A stretch of DNA of 64,000 nt. It comes from Geminicoccus harenae. GTDB taxonomy: Bacteria > Pseudomonadota > Alphaproteobacteria > Geminicoccales > Geminicoccaceae. The stretch covers positions 62,001-126,000 of the forward strand of contig NZ_JABGCL010000005.1 of the NCBI RefSeq assembly GCF_019800005.1, given 5' to 3'. Of the stretch, positions 33,740 to 43,171 are shown in pieces; the first letter of the stretch is position 1; each line of letters begins with the position of its first letter. Under the pieces are notes generated by a model. That model did not search any database. It was given only the letters and a program-made list of their open reading frames with translations, and had not been told where the DNA came from. Position numbers and translations under genes: made by a program.

Positions 33740-34984
33740 TCAGAGAGCCCGGCGGGCCAGCAGCGCCGTGCCGTAGGAGGCCTGCTCGCTGGCCGGCGGG
33801 AGCATCGGCACGCCCAGCAGGTTCTGCCGGATCCTGGTCCAGGCCCGGTTGGCCGCCCCGCCGCCGACCGTGCGCACCGAGCGCAGCTTCGGCGCGCCCA
33901 GCTCGGCCAGGCGCCGGTACGCGCGCTGCTCCACCGAGGCGACCCCTTCCAGCAGCGCCTGGAAGAACCGCACATCCTCGGCCGGCCGCGGCTCGTGGCG
34001 CGATTCCATGGCGGGGTCGGCGACCGGGAAGCGCTCGCCCTTGCCGGCCAGCGGCCAGAAGTCCAGCCCGGTGGGATGGGCCGGATCCAGGCCCGGCTCC
34101 ATCGCACGCATCTGCTCGCCGGTGAAGAAGCGCAGGAGGGCGGCGCCACCGGTGTTGGACGCACCGCCCGCCAGCCACATGCCGAGCAGGCGGTGGCTGT
34201 AGACGCCGGCGGCCGGGTCGAACACCGGCCGGTCGGACAGGAGCTTCAGGGTCAGCGTGGTGCCGAGTGCCGTGACCCCGTCGCCCGGCTGGTCGGCCCC
34301 GGTCGCGAGGAACGAGGCGCAGCCATCCGTGGTGCCGGCCACCACCACCGCACCCTTGGCAAAGCCTAGTTCCGGCAGGGCCGGGCCGACCACTTCGCCC
34401 GGCTCCAGCACCTGCGGCAGGAGGCGGCGCGCGATCCCGAGCCCGTCCAGCCAGTCGGGCCAGGTCCGGGCCACCGGGTCCCAGCCGGTCTTGAGCGCAT
34501 TGTTGTCGTCGGAAACGCCGAACCGGCCGGTCAGCCGGCCGACCACCCAGTCGGCCTGGTGCAATGCCATGGCCGCATCCGGGTGGAGTGCCTGCAGGTC
34601 CAGCAGGCGGGCAGCCGGCGAGGTGGCGCCGTGCGCCGCACTCTCGGCGGGGGCGAGTTCACGGATCCGGGCGGCATGGGCGGCACTGCCGGCATCGTCG
34701 TAGCGCCGGGCAGCGGAAAGCGGCGTGCCGTCGGCGGCACAGAGCAGCAGGGTGCCCGACGTGCCATCCACCGCGACCGCGGCCACCCGCTCCTTCGGGA
34801 TGCCGGCAAGGCAGGTCGCCACCGCCTCCCACCAGTCCGCGGCGGCGGTCCGGATCATGCCGTCGGCCCGGTCGGGCTCCGGCAGGGCGGCCTTGGCCTC
34901 GGCGACCAGGCGGCCGTCGCGGTCGACCGCCGAGGCGCGCACGCCCGAACTGCCGATGTCGATGCCGAGTGCCAGCCGGTTCAT
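33740..34984 (-). CDS. FGGY-family carbohydrate kinase (ribulokinase/xylulokinase-like)
   Basis: 414-residue sugar kinase. Start GIDIGSSGVRASAVDRDG (about 6-23), AVDGTSGTLLL (about 71-81) and the C-terminal ATP-binding VGGGAANRAWTRI (about 370-382). The DGTSGT block resembles the D-ribulose/xylulose kinases of the cyanobacterial type rather than glycerol kinase. ATG 34984 overlaps the stop of the GlpD-like gene (ATGA), so it is last in the long operon coming from 44673. It presumably phosphorylates a pentulose or tetrulose made from the imported polyol; the exact sugar is not readable. Confidence 0.86.
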   Translation of the reverse strand: MNRLALGIDIGSSGVRASAVDRDGRLVAEAKAALPEPDRADGMIRTAAADWWEAVATCLAGIPKERVAAVAVDGTSGTLLLCAADGTPLSAARRYDDAGSAAHAARIRELAPAESAAHGATSPAARLLDLQALHPDAAMALHQADWVVGRLTGRFGVSDDNNALKTGWDPVARTWPDWLDGLGIARRLLPQVLEPGEVVGPALPELGFAKGAVVVAGTTDGCASFLATGADQPGDGVTALGTTLTLKLLSDRPVFDPAAGVYSHRLLGMWLAGGASNTGGAALLRFFTGEQMRAMEPGLDPAHPTGLDFWPLAGKGERFPVADPAMESRHEPRPAEDVRFFQALLEGVASVEQRAYRRLAELGAPKLRSVRTVGGGAANRAWTRIRQNLLGVPMLPPASEQASYGTALLARRAL

Positions 34985-36543
34985 GCCGCCTCCCGTTCGT
35001 CCTCGAGCGCACCCGGCCGGCCGGCGAACCAGTCGCGGAAGGCCTGCTGTTCGTCTGCGCTCAGGTGCAGATAATGCTTGGTGCGGCGGGTCAGGATGTC
35101 GTCCGCCGAGCGCGCCCACTCGTTCGCCACCAGATAGTCGACCTCGCGCTCATAGAGCTCACCGCCGAAATGCCGGCCGAGATCGCCCATCCGCGCAGCA
35201 CCCTCCAGCAGCCGGGCCGACCGGGTGCCGTAGCGCCGGCCGTAATGGCGGGCGAGGTTCTCCGGCAGCCAGGGAAGGCTTTTGCGGAAGCCGGCCAGCC
35301 AGGCGTCGAAGTCGGCCCCCGGCATGTCGCCGCCGGGCAGGGGTGCCCGCGCCGTCCAGGTGCCGGACCGCGTGCCGAGATAGGGCTGCAGCTTGTCCAG
35401 CGCGTGCTCGGCGAGCTTGCGGTAGGTCGTGATCTTGCCGCCGAAGATCGAGAGCAGCGGGGCACGCCCCCCGTCCGGGGCAGGAGGGTCGACGTCGAAC
35501 ACATAGTCGCGGGTGACCGCCGAGGCGTTCTTGGCGCTGTCGTCGTCGTAGAGCGGGCGCACGCCGGAGAACTCGGCGACGATGTCGGCCTCAGTGAGCT
35601 GGTGCCGGAAGTAGCGGTTGAGCACCCGCAGGAGGTAGCTGCGCTCCTTCTCCTCGACGCGCACGTCCTCCGGCCGGCCCTCGACCGGGATGTCGGTAGT
35701 GCCGATCAAAGCGAGGTCGCCCTCGTACGGGTTCACGAAGATCACCCGCTTGTCGTCGTTCTGCAGGAGATAGGCCTGCGAGCCCTGCCACCACTTCCGG
35801 AAGATCAGGTGGCTGCCCTTGACTAGGCGTACCCGGCGCGAGCTGTTCACCCCCGCGACGCTGCCCAGCACCCCCTCGATCCAGGGTCCGGCCGCGTTCA
35901 CGATCGCACGCGCCCTGACGCTGCGCCGCTCGCCGGTGGTCGTGTCGGTGAGCTCGACCTCCCACAAGCCCCCGTCACGCCTGGCCGAGGTCGCCGGTGT
36001 GCGGGTCAGGATGACGGCACCCCGCTCCTTCGCATCCAGCGCGTTGAGCACCACCAGCCGGGCATCGTCCACCCAGCAGTCCGAATACTCGAACCCGTTG
36101 GGGAAGGCGTCCACGATCGGCGCACCCTCCGGGTCTTTCCTGAAGTCGAGTGAGCGCGTACCCGGCAGCTTCGCCCGGCCGCCCAGATGGTCGTAGAGGA
36201 ACAGGCCCAGCCGGATCAGCCAGCGCGGCCGCTGGTCCGGGCTGTGCGGCAGGACGAAGCGCATCGGCCAGACGATGTGCGGGGCGGCGTTCAGCACGAC
36301 CTCGCGCTCGATCAGCGCCTCGCGGACCAGGCGGAACTCGTAATATTCGAGATAGCGCAGCCCGCCATGGATCAGCTTGCCCGAGCGCGAGCTGGTCCCC
36401 TGGGCCAGGTCGTCCTTCTCGCACATGACGACCGACAGGCCGCGCCCGGCGGCGTCGCGGGCGATGCCGGCACCATTGGCGCCGCCGCCGATCACCAGCA
36501 GGTCGGCCGGGCCGGCCAGTTTGTCGAGTTCCGCGAGGCTCAT
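34981..36543 (-). CDS. glpD: Glycerol-3-phosphate dehydrogenase / EryB-type polyol-phosphate dehydrogenase
   Basis: 520-residue FAD-dependent membrane-associated dehydrogenase. FAD motif LLVIGGGANGAGIARDAAGRG (about 15-35), TSSRSGKLIHGGLRYLEYYEF (about 50-70), ALIGTTD and FGGKITTYRKLAEHALDKL in the C-terminal half. The family contains both GlpD and the erythritol-phosphate dehydrogenase EryB, which look alike. The ugp importer elsewhere in the window would need GlpD, but the immediate neighbours (EryA-like kinase, SorC regulator, EryH-like isomerase) favour an EryB-like role. Electrons would pass to ubiquinone. Confidence 0.85.
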   Translation of the reverse strand: MSLAELDKLAGPADLLVIGGGANGAGIARDAAGRGLSVVMCEKDDLAQGTSSRSGKLIHGGLRYLEYYEFRLVREALIEREVVLNAAPHIVWPMRFVLPHSPDQRPRWLIRLGLFLYDHLGGRAKLPGTRSLDFRKDPEGAPIVDAFPNGFEYSDCWVDDARLVVLNALDAKERGAVILTRTPATSARRDGGLWEVELTDTTTGERRSVRARAIVNAAGPWIEGVLGSVAGVNSSRRVRLVKGSHLIFRKWWQGSQAYLLQNDDKRVIFVNPYEGDLALIGTTDIPVEGRPEDVRVEEKERSYLLRVLNRYFRHQLTEADIVAEFSGVRPLYDDDSAKNASAVTRDYVFDVDPPAPDGGRAPLLSIFGGKITTYRKLAEHALDKLQPYLGTRSGTWTARAPLPGGDMPGADFDAWLAGFRKSLPWLPENLARHYGRRYGTRSARLLEGAARMGDLGRHFGGELYEREVDYLVANEWARSADDILTRRTKHYLHLSADEQQAFRDWFAGRPGALEDEREAA

Positions 36544-36550
36544 GGTCGGC

Positions 36551-37606
36551 TCACTTCGTGGCGACGTTCAGCATCGGCTTGCCCTCGATCCAGCGCTGGA
36601 CCTCGGCGGCGATCATCTGTGCGGCGATCTTCACCGTGGTGGTGGAGGCACCGGCGATGTGTGGGGTGAGGGTGACGTTCGGGTGGCGCAGCAGCGGCAG
36701 GTCCGGCGGGCAGGGCTCGACCGCATGGGTTTCCAGCATGGCGCCGCGCAGATGGCCCGACTGCAGCGCCTCATAGAGGTCGTCATAGTTCACCATCGGC
36801 CCGCGCGCCGTGTTGATGAACCAGGCACCCTTCTTCATCTTGGCGAAGGCCGCCTTGTTCATGAAGCCGGTGGTCTCCGGCGTCACCCGGGCATGCAGGC
36901 TCACCACGTCGGAGCGGCGCAGCAGCTCGTCCAGCTCGACCTGCTCCACGCCCGCTTCCCGGTCGGTCTCGTCCAGGGTCACGTAGGGGTCGGCCACCAG
37001 GATCCGGCAGCCGAAGGGTTTCAGCAGCTTGGTGACCTTGGTGCCGATATGGCCGTAGCCGATCAGGCCCACGGTCAGCTCGGAAAGCTCCGGCCCGGTG
37101 AGGTCGGCGCGGTACAGGTCGCCCCGCCACTCGCCCTTGCTCAGCGAGACATGGCCCTTGGTGATCAGCCGGGTCTCGGCCAGGATCGCGCCGATCGTGA
37201 ACTCGGCCACGGCGGTCGAGTTGCGCCCGGGCGCGTTGACGACGATGACGCCGGCCTCCTTGGCCGCCTGCATGTCGATATTGACCGGTCCGCCGCGGCT
37301 GACCCCGATCAGCTTGAGCGGCGGCGCCATCACCTTCAGCATCGAGCGGGTGACCGGTGGCAGGTGGCAGACCAGGACCTCGGCACCCTTGACGAAGTTG
37401 GCGAGTTCGGCCGGGTCGCCCTGCAGCTCCCGCAGCCCCTCCAGCTCGGTGCCCTTCTCGCCATGGTAGGAAGGCTCGTCCGGCCAGGGCAGCTCCAGGC
37501 TGCGGATCTTCCATTCCACGCCCGGGATCTTGCGCAGATTCTCCTCGAACACCGAGGCGCGCATGAAATTGTCGCCGATGATGGCGGCTTCGATGGTCCG
37601 GGTCAT
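36551..37606 (-). CDS. D-isomer-specific 2-hydroxyacid dehydrogenase
   Basis: 351-residue NAD-dependent dehydrogenase of the phosphoglycerate-dehydrogenase type. Catalytic Arg in LIGVSRGGPVNIDMQAA (about 96-112), nucleotide motif VGLIGYGHIGTKVTKLL (about 165-181), Glu in GAMLETHAVEP and catalytic His in LTPHIAGAS near residue 322. No C-terminal ACT domain, so it is not a SerA with serine feedback. The ATG at 37606 overlaps the kinase stop. Embedded between a polyol kinase and a GlpD-like gene, it may act on a hydroxyacid of the same pathway, but no known polyol route obviously needs it. Confidence 0.88.
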   Translation of the reverse strand: MTRTIEAAIIGDNFMRASVFEENLRKIPGVEWKIRSLELPWPDEPSYHGEKGTELEGLRELQGDPAELANFVKGAEVLVCHLPPVTRSMLKVMAPPLKLIGVSRGGPVNIDMQAAKEAGVIVVNAPGRNSTAVAEFTIGAILAETRLITKGHVSLSKGEWRGDLYRADLTGPELSELTVGLIGYGHIGTKVTKLLKPFGCRILVADPYVTLDETDREAGVEQVELDELLRRSDVVSLHARVTPETTGFMNKAAFAKMKKGAWFINTARGPMVNYDDLYEALQSGHLRGAMLETHAVEPCPPDLPLLRHPNVTLTPHIAGASTTTVKIAAQMIAAEVQRWIEGKPMLNVATK

Positions 37607-39156
37607 GAACGCACTTTCGCAAGGTCGCGCCAGATGTCGCGCATCCGGCGGTGGGTCGACTGGTAGATGGGAAACAGCTCGGCGTAGAGTCTGGCCAGCT
37701 CCGGGTCGGGCGCGGTGAGTTCGCCCAGGGACGGGGTGACCCAGCTCGCGACCGCCTCGTCCAGCGAGGGGAACACGCCCACCGCGCAGGCGGCCATCAT
37801 GGCCGTGCCGGTCGCCCCTTCCTCGCCGCGCGTCCCGGCCCGCACCGGCGTGCCCAGCACCGAGGCCAGGATGGTGCGCAGGGTCTTGGACCGCGCGGCA
37901 CCCCCAGCCAGCCGGATCTCCTCCGGGACATGGCCCATCGCCGCATAGCAGTCGCGGCCGGCAAAGCTCAGGCCCTCGTAGACCGAGCGCAGCAGGTCGA
38001 GGAAGCGGACGTTCTGGTCCAGACCCGTCGCCATCGCGCGGGCATTGGCATCCACGAACGGGCCGCGCTCGCCGGCGGTATGGATGTAGGGATGCCAGAT
38101 CGCGGCACCCGGCCGCGCTTCCAGCACCCGCGCGTCCAGCTTCGGCAGGGCCTCCCGCCGGCTGACCTCCAGCCCCAGCACGCCGGCGGCCTGGCAGGCC
38201 AGGTCGACCGCCCAGTCGATGTTGAGCGTGGCCGCCATGTTGGACTGGGCCTGGGAATACTTGCCGGGGATCGGCAGGCACATGGTGTAGCCGGACGGCC
38301 GCTCGCCCAGCATCACGTCGTCCGCGGAGCTGGCGAGGCGGATATGCATGCCGGTCGAGCCGATGATCGACACGCCGAGCTGGCGGCCGGGCTCGTAGAG
38401 GCCGGCGCCCAGCGCCGTGCAGGTGACATCCACGAAACCTAGCGAGATCGGCGTGCCGGGCTTGAGCCCGACCTCGCGCGCCGCTTCCGCGGTCAGCGGA
38501 TGGTTGGTCTCGGCCCCGTTCAGGATCGGCGGCAGCAGGCGGGCCAGGTCGCTCAGCCCATAGTTGGCCAGCACGTCTGCCGAATAGCTGCGCGTGCGGA
38601 AGTCGCCGAAGGTGAACACGCCTTCCGACACGTCGGTCGCGCGCACGCCCGTCAGCTTGAAGTAGAGCCAGTCCTTGCAGTGCATGCCGGTCGCGGCACG
38701 CTCCAGGATCTCGGGCGTGTTCCGCTGCATCCACATCAGATGCGCCGACTGCTGGCAGGCATTCATGCCGCAGCCGGTGATCGGATAGTTGCGCGCCGTG
38801 GTGCCGTCCGCCTCGGCCGCTTCGACGATGCCGGCGGCCCGGCTGTCCAGCCAGAGCCAGGCCGGGGCCACCGGCTCGCCCGCCGCGTCGATCAGCCAGG
38901 TGCCGTCGCCCTGGGCGGTGACGCCCACCGCGACCACCCGGTCCGCCAGCCGCTCCACCCGGCTGCCCAATTCGCGCAGCACTTCCGCACAGTCGGCCCA
39001 GGTGCGATTGATGTCCTGCTCGCAGCCGCCGCCCGGCAGGTTCACGTACTGGTTCGGCTTGGCCGCGACCGCGACCTGGTGGCCCTGGAGGTCGAAGGCC
39101 ACGACCTTGGTGACCGAGGTGCCGGCATCGATGCCCAGGATCAGTTCACTGCTCAT
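37603..39156 (-). CDS. FGGY-family kinase, erythritol kinase EryA-like
   Basis: 517-residue sugar/polyol kinase. The beginning SELILGIDAGTSVTKVVAFDLQG and the following KPNQYVNLPGGGCEQDINRTWADCAEVLREL resemble EryA of Brucella and rhizobia more than GlpK or XylB. GVTAQGDGTWLIDAAGEP lies near 85-102, FVDVTCTALGAGLYEPGRQLGVSIIGSTGMHI near 255-286 and the C-terminal ATP site LAGGAARSKTLRTILASVLG near 405-424. Translationally coupled (ATGA) both to the ATPase before it and the dehydrogenase after it. Substrate specificity is inference. Confidence 0.85.
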   Translation of the reverse strand: MSSELILGIDAGTSVTKVVAFDLQGHQVAVAAKPNQYVNLPGGGCEQDINRTWADCAEVLRELGSRVERLADRVVAVGVTAQGDGTWLIDAAGEPVAPAWLWLDSRAAGIVEAAEADGTTARNYPITGCGMNACQQSAHLMWMQRNTPEILERAATGMHCKDWLYFKLTGVRATDVSEGVFTFGDFRTRSYSADVLANYGLSDLARLLPPILNGAETNHPLTAEAAREVGLKPGTPISLGFVDVTCTALGAGLYEPGRQLGVSIIGSTGMHIRLASSADDVMLGERPSGYTMCLPIPGKYSQAQSNMAATLNIDWAVDLACQAAGVLGLEVSRREALPKLDARVLEARPGAAIWHPYIHTAGERGPFVDANARAMATGLDQNVRFLDLLRSVYEGLSFAGRDCYAAMGHVPEEIRLAGGAARSKTLRTILASVLGTPVRAGTRGEEGATGTAMMAACAVGVFPSLDEAVASWVTPSLGELTAPDPELARLYAELFPIYQSTHRRMRDIWRDLAKVRS

Positions 39157-40250
39157 GCCGCGCTGACCTCGCCATGGCGCAGCGCCGCACCACTCGCCGC
39201 ATCGAACAGATGCAGCGCATCGCCCGGCAGTGCCACCGGTACGGCCTCGCCGATCCCGATATTGAGCGTGCCGTCGGTGACCGCCACCAGCAGTACCCCT
39301 TCCACCTCGATGCCCAGATGGGTCTGGTCGCCCAGCCACTGGTTGCTCACGACCTGGCCCTTCAGCGGGCCCTCGCCGACCCGGACCCGGTGCGGCCGGA
39401 TGCCGACTCGGATCTCGCCCGGGCGGTCACCGGCCTGCGCCGGCAGGGTGAAGGCCTTCTCGCCCTGCACGGTGCGGATCACGATCTCCTGGCCGGCGAT
39501 CTCGCCCGCCATGATGTTCATGGGCGGCTCGCCGATGAACGAGGCCACGAACAGATTGGCCGGCCGCTCCTTCAGGTCGGCCGGAGCCGCGAACTGCTGG
39601 AGGACGCCGCCCTCCATGACCGCGATCCGGTCGGCCAGCGCCAGCGCCTCGGTCTGGTCGTGGGTGACGAACACGGTCGTCATCTTGTGCTCGATGAGGA
39701 AGTCCTTGATCCGCGCGCGCAGGATCGCGCGCAGTTGCGGCTCGAGCTGCGACATCGGCTCGTCGAGCAGGGACAGGTCGGCCCGGCGGATCAGTGCCCT
39801 TGCCAGCGAGGTGCGCTGCTGCTGGCCGGCCGAGATGGTCGGCGGGTAGCGGTCCAGGATGTCGCCGATCTCGAGCAACGAGGCGATCTCGGCCACGCGC
39901 CGCTCGATCTCCGCTTTCGGCGTGCGGGCGCGCAGCAGCGCGAAGCCGACATTGTCGCGCACGGTGAGTGGCGGGTAGAGCGCATAGCCCTCGAATGCCA
40001 TCGCCACGCCGCGCTCGGCCGGCGCCAGCTCGTTGAGCACCCGGCTGCCCAAGCGGATCTCGCCGCGGCTGACGTCCTCGAAGCCCGCGATCATGCGCAG
40101 CGTCGAGGTCTTGCCGCAGCCCGACGAGCCCAGGAGGCCCACGATCTCGCCATCGCCGATCGCCATGTCGACCGAGCGTACAGCATGGACGGGCGGCTTG
40201 CCCCGGCTCTGGTAGATCTTGTCGACGGCGGTGAGGTTCAGTTCTGCCAT
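39153..40250 (-). CDS. ABC transporter ATPase, second of a two-ATPase importer
   Basis: 365-residue MalK-type ATPase with a C-terminal TOBE domain. Walker A LLGSSGCGKTST (about 39-50). The signature is unusual, ISAGQQQRTSLARA instead of LSGGQ. Walker B LSLLDEPMSQL also departs from the usual LSNL. H-loop VTHDQTEAL. Its partner ATPase directly upstream has its own altered motifs, so the two probably form an asymmetric pair. Start at 40250 (MAELNLTAVDKIYQ); 7 bp after the partner gene. Confidence 0.88.
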   Translation of the reverse strand: MAELNLTAVDKIYQSRGKPPVHAVRSVDMAIGDGEIVGLLGSSGCGKTSTLRMIAGFEDVSRGEIRLGSRVLNELAPAERGVAMAFEGYALYPPLTVRDNVGFALLRARTPKAEIERRVAEIASLLEIGDILDRYPPTISAGQQQRTSLARALIRRADLSLLDEPMSQLEPQLRAILRARIKDFLIEHKMTTVFVTHDQTEALALADRIAVMEGGVLQQFAAPADLKERPANLFVASFIGEPPMNIMAGEIAGQEIVIRTVQGEKAFTLPAQAGDRPGEIRVGIRPHRVRVGEGPLKGQVVSNQWLGDQTHLGIEVEGVLLVAVTDGTLNIGIGEAVPVALPGDALHLFDAASGAALRHGEVSAA

Positions 40251-40257
40251 GATGCTC

Positions 40258-41355
40258 TCACGCCGCGGCCGGAAGACGGGTGCCGGAGGCGGGCTCGAAG
40301 AACAGCGCGCGCTCGAAGTCGATCCGCGCATGGACCGCGCGGTGGCCGCGCCCGAAATTGCCCTGCTCGTGCTCCGAGCAGGTGGCGAGCAGCTCGCGAT
40401 TGTCCTGCGTCCTGAGGAACAGGACGGTGCGCACGTTCAAGGGCGTCACCGCATCCAGCTCCATGGGCAGGCCGCCCTCTACCGGCTCGGTATGGACATG
40501 GATGTGCTCGGGCCGCAGACCCATCAGGCATTCCCTGCCCTGGAGATGGCCATGGCTGCCCGGCAGGGTGACCTTGCTGCCGAACAGCTCGATCTCGATG
40601 CCGTTGCCGGCGGGCCGCGGCTGCACCGGGTAGAGATTGATGGTGGGGTCGCCGAACAGCCGGGCAATCCGCACGTCGGCCGGGTTCTTGTAGATCTCGG
40701 CCGGCCGGTCGATCTGCAGGAAGCGGCCGTCCAGCAGGACCGCCACCCGGTCCCCCAGCGCCATCGCCTCCTTGTAGTCCTGGGTCACGTAGAGGACCGA
40801 GCCGCCGAAGCTCTTGAGCAGCCGGGGCAGCTCGATGCGCATCTCGTAGCGCAGCTTGGCGTCGACATTGCGCAGCGGGTCGTCCAGCAGCAGCACTTCC
40901 GGCCCGGCGATCAGCGCCCGGCCGAGTGCGGTGCGCTGCTTTTGGCCGTTGCTCAGCTCCTTGGGGAAGTGCTTGAGCACATGGTCGATCTTGAGCAGGC
41001 GCGCGGTCTCGTGCACGCGCCGCTCGATCTCGCTGTCGGCGAGCCTGCGCGCGCGCAGCGGGCTCGCGATGTTCTCGAACGCCGGCATGTGCGGGTAGAG
41101 GGCGAAGTTCTGGAACGCCATGCCGACGCCACGCTCCTCCGGCCCCTGGTCCAGGATCGAGCGGCCGTTCAGCCGGACGTCGCCGCTGTCCGGCTGCATC
41201 ACGCCCGAGACCAGGCGCAGGAGCACGGTCTTGCCGCCGCCCGACGGCCCGAACACCACCACGGTCTCGCCGCGTTCCACCTGGAGCGATGCTTCTTTCA
41301 GCACCTGCTCCTTCTTGAAGGCGAGCGAGAGCCGGTCGAGGTCGAGGAACGCCAT
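40258..41355 (-). CDS. ABC transporter ATPase, first of a two-ATPase importer
   Basis: 365-residue MalK-type ATPase. Walker A FGPSGGGKTVLL (about 35-46), Q-loop FQNFALYPHM, signature LSNGQKQRTALGRA in place of LSGGQQQR, Walker B VLLLDDPLRNVDAKL where the catalytic glutamate is replaced by aspartate (LLDDP), and the H-loop position reads VTQDYKEAM with Gln instead of His. These changes in the ATP-hydrolysis residues suggest a degenerate site, with its partner ATPase carrying the active one. C-terminal TOBE domain has GLRPEHIHVHTE. Twin ATPases with different sequences resemble the GlpS/GlpT pair of rhizobial glycerol importers. Confidence 0.88.
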   Translation of the reverse strand: MAFLDLDRLSLAFKKEQVLKEASLQVERGETVVVFGPSGGGKTVLLRLVSGVMQPDSGDVRLNGRSILDQGPEERGVGMAFQNFALYPHMPAFENIASPLRARRLADSEIERRVHETARLLKIDHVLKHFPKELSNGQKQRTALGRALIAGPEVLLLDDPLRNVDAKLRYEMRIELPRLLKSFGGSVLYVTQDYKEAMALGDRVAVLLDGRFLQIDRPAEIYKNPADVRIARLFGDPTINLYPVQPRPAGNGIEIELFGSKVTLPGSHGHLQGRECLMGLRPEHIHVHTEPVEGGLPMELDAVTPLNVRTVLFLRTQDNRELLATCSEHEQGNFGRGHRAVHARIDFERALFFEPASGTRLPAAA

Positions 41356-41359
41356 GGCG

Positions 41360-42217
41360 TCAGCCCTTCACTGCGCCGAGCGACAGACCCTCGACGAGGT
41401 AGCGCTGCGCGTAGAGTGCCAGGAGGAGGGTCGGCAGGATCGACAGGATCACCGCCGCGGCGATCTGGCCGTACTGGATGCCGGACGCGGTGACGAAGGC
41501 CAGCGCCCCCACGGTCACCGGCTGCTTGCCGGCAGAAGCCAGGATCAGCGCGAAGATGAAGTTGTTCCAGCAGAAGATGAAGGACAGGAGCGCTGCCGCG
41601 GCGATGCCGGGCCTGGCCAATGGCAAGGCGATCTTGGTGAAGGTCTTCCACCAGCTATGCCCGTCGATCCGGTAGGCGTGCTCGATGTCCGGGCTGATGT
41701 CCTCGAAATAGCCGCGCACGATCCACAGGATCAGCGGCAGGGCGATCAGCTGGTAGACCCAGATCAGGCCGACATAGGTGTCGGTGAGGCCGATGTCCTG
41801 GAAGTACAGGCTGAGCGGCAGCAGGACCAGCAGCGGCGGGGCGAAGCGGAACGACAGGAGCGTGAATGCGATGTCCTCGCTCAAGCGGAAGCGGAACCGC
41901 GCGAACGCATAGGCCGCCGGCACGCCCAGGATCAGGGCCAGGGCCACCGAAGTCGTGGACAGGAACACGCTGTTCCACAGATTGCCCATGAACTTGATCT
42001 CGAGCACGCCCGCGGTGCTGACCAGGCGGCCGGAGATCAGCGCCCAGTAGTTCGAGAGCGTCGGCTCGAACACGATCGAGGGCGGGATGCGCAGGATCTG
42101 CTCGTTGGTCTGGAAGGACATCAGCGCCACCCAGAACAACGGGAACAGGAAGAACAGGCCGATGGCCAGGAGGGCCAGGCCGCGCAGGATCTTGGTGACG
42201 GGGTTGCTACGGTCCAT
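41360..42217 (-). CDS. ABC sugar/polyol importer permease (MalG type)
   Basis: 285 residues with six membrane segments beginning KILRGLALLAIGLFFLFPLFWVALMSF. EAA loop EDISPDIEHAYRIDGHSWWKTFTKIALPLARPG (about 173-205) with FIFCWNNFIFALILA following, as in MalG-type partners. Conserved ending QRYLVEGLSLGAVKG. 1 bp after the other permease and 4 bp before the ATPase gene. Confidence 0.9.
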   Translation of the reverse strand: MDRSNPVTKILRGLALLAIGLFFLFPLFWVALMSFQTNEQILRIPPSIVFEPTLSNYWALISGRLVSTAGVLEIKFMGNLWNSVFLSTTSVALALILGVPAAYAFARFRFRLSEDIAFTLLSFRFAPPLLVLLPLSLYFQDIGLTDTYVGLIWVYQLIALPLILWIVRGYFEDISPDIEHAYRIDGHSWWKTFTKIALPLARPGIAAAALLSFIFCWNNFIFALILASAGKQPVTVGALAFVTASGIQYGQIAAAVILSILPTLLLALYAQRYLVEGLSLGAVKG

Positions 42218-42218
42218 G

Positions 42219-43148
42219 TCACGCCGCTCCGCGGGCGCGCTCGCGCAGGCGCAGCCAGTGTTTGATGAAGACGTTGGAGAGGAGGTAGGCGATCGCCCAG
42301 AGCACCATCAGCACGGCGGCCGAGCGGCCCACGTTGAAGTTCTGGAAGAAGTCCAGATACGCCATGACCTGGAACACCATCAGCGTGTCACCGGGGCCGC
42401 CCTGGGTCATCGCATAGATGATGTCGAACTGCTGGATGCTGTCGAGCATCCGGAACAGGGCTGCGGTGATGATGTAGGGGGTGAGCATCGGCAGGGTGAT
42501 GCGGAAGAACACGAAGCTCGCCGGCACCCCGTCCAGCTCCGCCGCCTCGAACGGCTGCTTGGGCAGGCCGCGCAAGCCTGCGAGCAGCAGGATCATCATG
42601 AACGGCGTATAGACCCAGATGTCGACCAGCAGCACGGTGAACAGGGCCGAGGAAGGTGCCGCCGCCCAGCGGAAATTGGTGATGCCGACCTGCTGGATCA
42701 GCCAGCTCAGGATGCCGAAGTCCGGATGGGTCATCAGCTTCCACATGAGCGAGGCGATCGCGGGCGCCACCATCAGCGGCAGCAGCAGGGCGATGCTCAT
42801 GATGTTGTGCAGCGTGGACGGCCGGCGCAGCAGCAGTGCGATGCCCAGCCCCAGCAGCAGCTCCAGGATCACGGTGAGGGCCGTGTAGAGCAGCGAGACC
42901 TGGACCGTGTGCCAGAAGGACGGGTCGCTGAAGAGGTCGATATACTGCTGGAACCAGACGAACCCGCGCAGATAGGGCAGGTTCAGATTGTAGCGCTGCA
43001 GGCTGTACCAGACTGCGGTGAAGAACGGGATGATGATCCCGATGCAGACCAGAAGGGCCGGCAGCGACAGCAGATAGGGCAGGAGGGCGGGCCCAAGGCG
43101 GCTCTTCCTCGGGCTTGCGGTCGGCTGGGTTGCGGTCGTGGCGGCCAT
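42219..43148 (-). CDS. ABC sugar/polyol importer permease (MalF/UgpA type)
   Basis: 309 residues from ATG 43148 with six membrane segments. EAA loop LRGLPKQPFEAAELDGVPASFVFFRITLPMLTPY (about 195-228) and the segment QQFDIIYAMTQGGPGDTLMVFQVMAYLDFF typical of MalF/UgpA partners. The open frame extends to a TTG at 43223, but that stretch overlaps the strong hairpin after the binding-protein gene, so the ATG downstream of the hairpin is preferred. Forms a heterodimer with the next permease. Confidence 0.87.
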   Translation of the reverse strand: MAATTATQPTASPRKSRLGPALLPYLLSLPALLVCIGIIIPFFTAVWYSLQRYNLNLPYLRGFVWFQQYIDLFSDPSFWHTVQVSLLYTALTVILELLLGLGIALLLRRPSTLHNIMSIALLLPLMVAPAIASLMWKLMTHPDFGILSWLIQQVGITNFRWAAAPSSALFTVLLVDIWVYTPFMMILLLAGLRGLPKQPFEAAELDGVPASFVFFRITLPMLTPYIITAALFRMLDSIQQFDIIYAMTQGGPGDTLMVFQVMAYLDFFQNFNVGRSAAVLMVLWAIAYLLSNVFIKHWLRLRERARGAA

Positions 43149-43171
43149 GGCCAAGTGTCCAGTTGAAGGCG

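Noticed and set aside
33740..34984. Calling this FGGY protein glycerol kinase GlpK because glpD is adjacent
   Set aside because: The DGTSGTLLL block and overall length fit ribulokinase/xylulokinase-like proteins better than GlpK.
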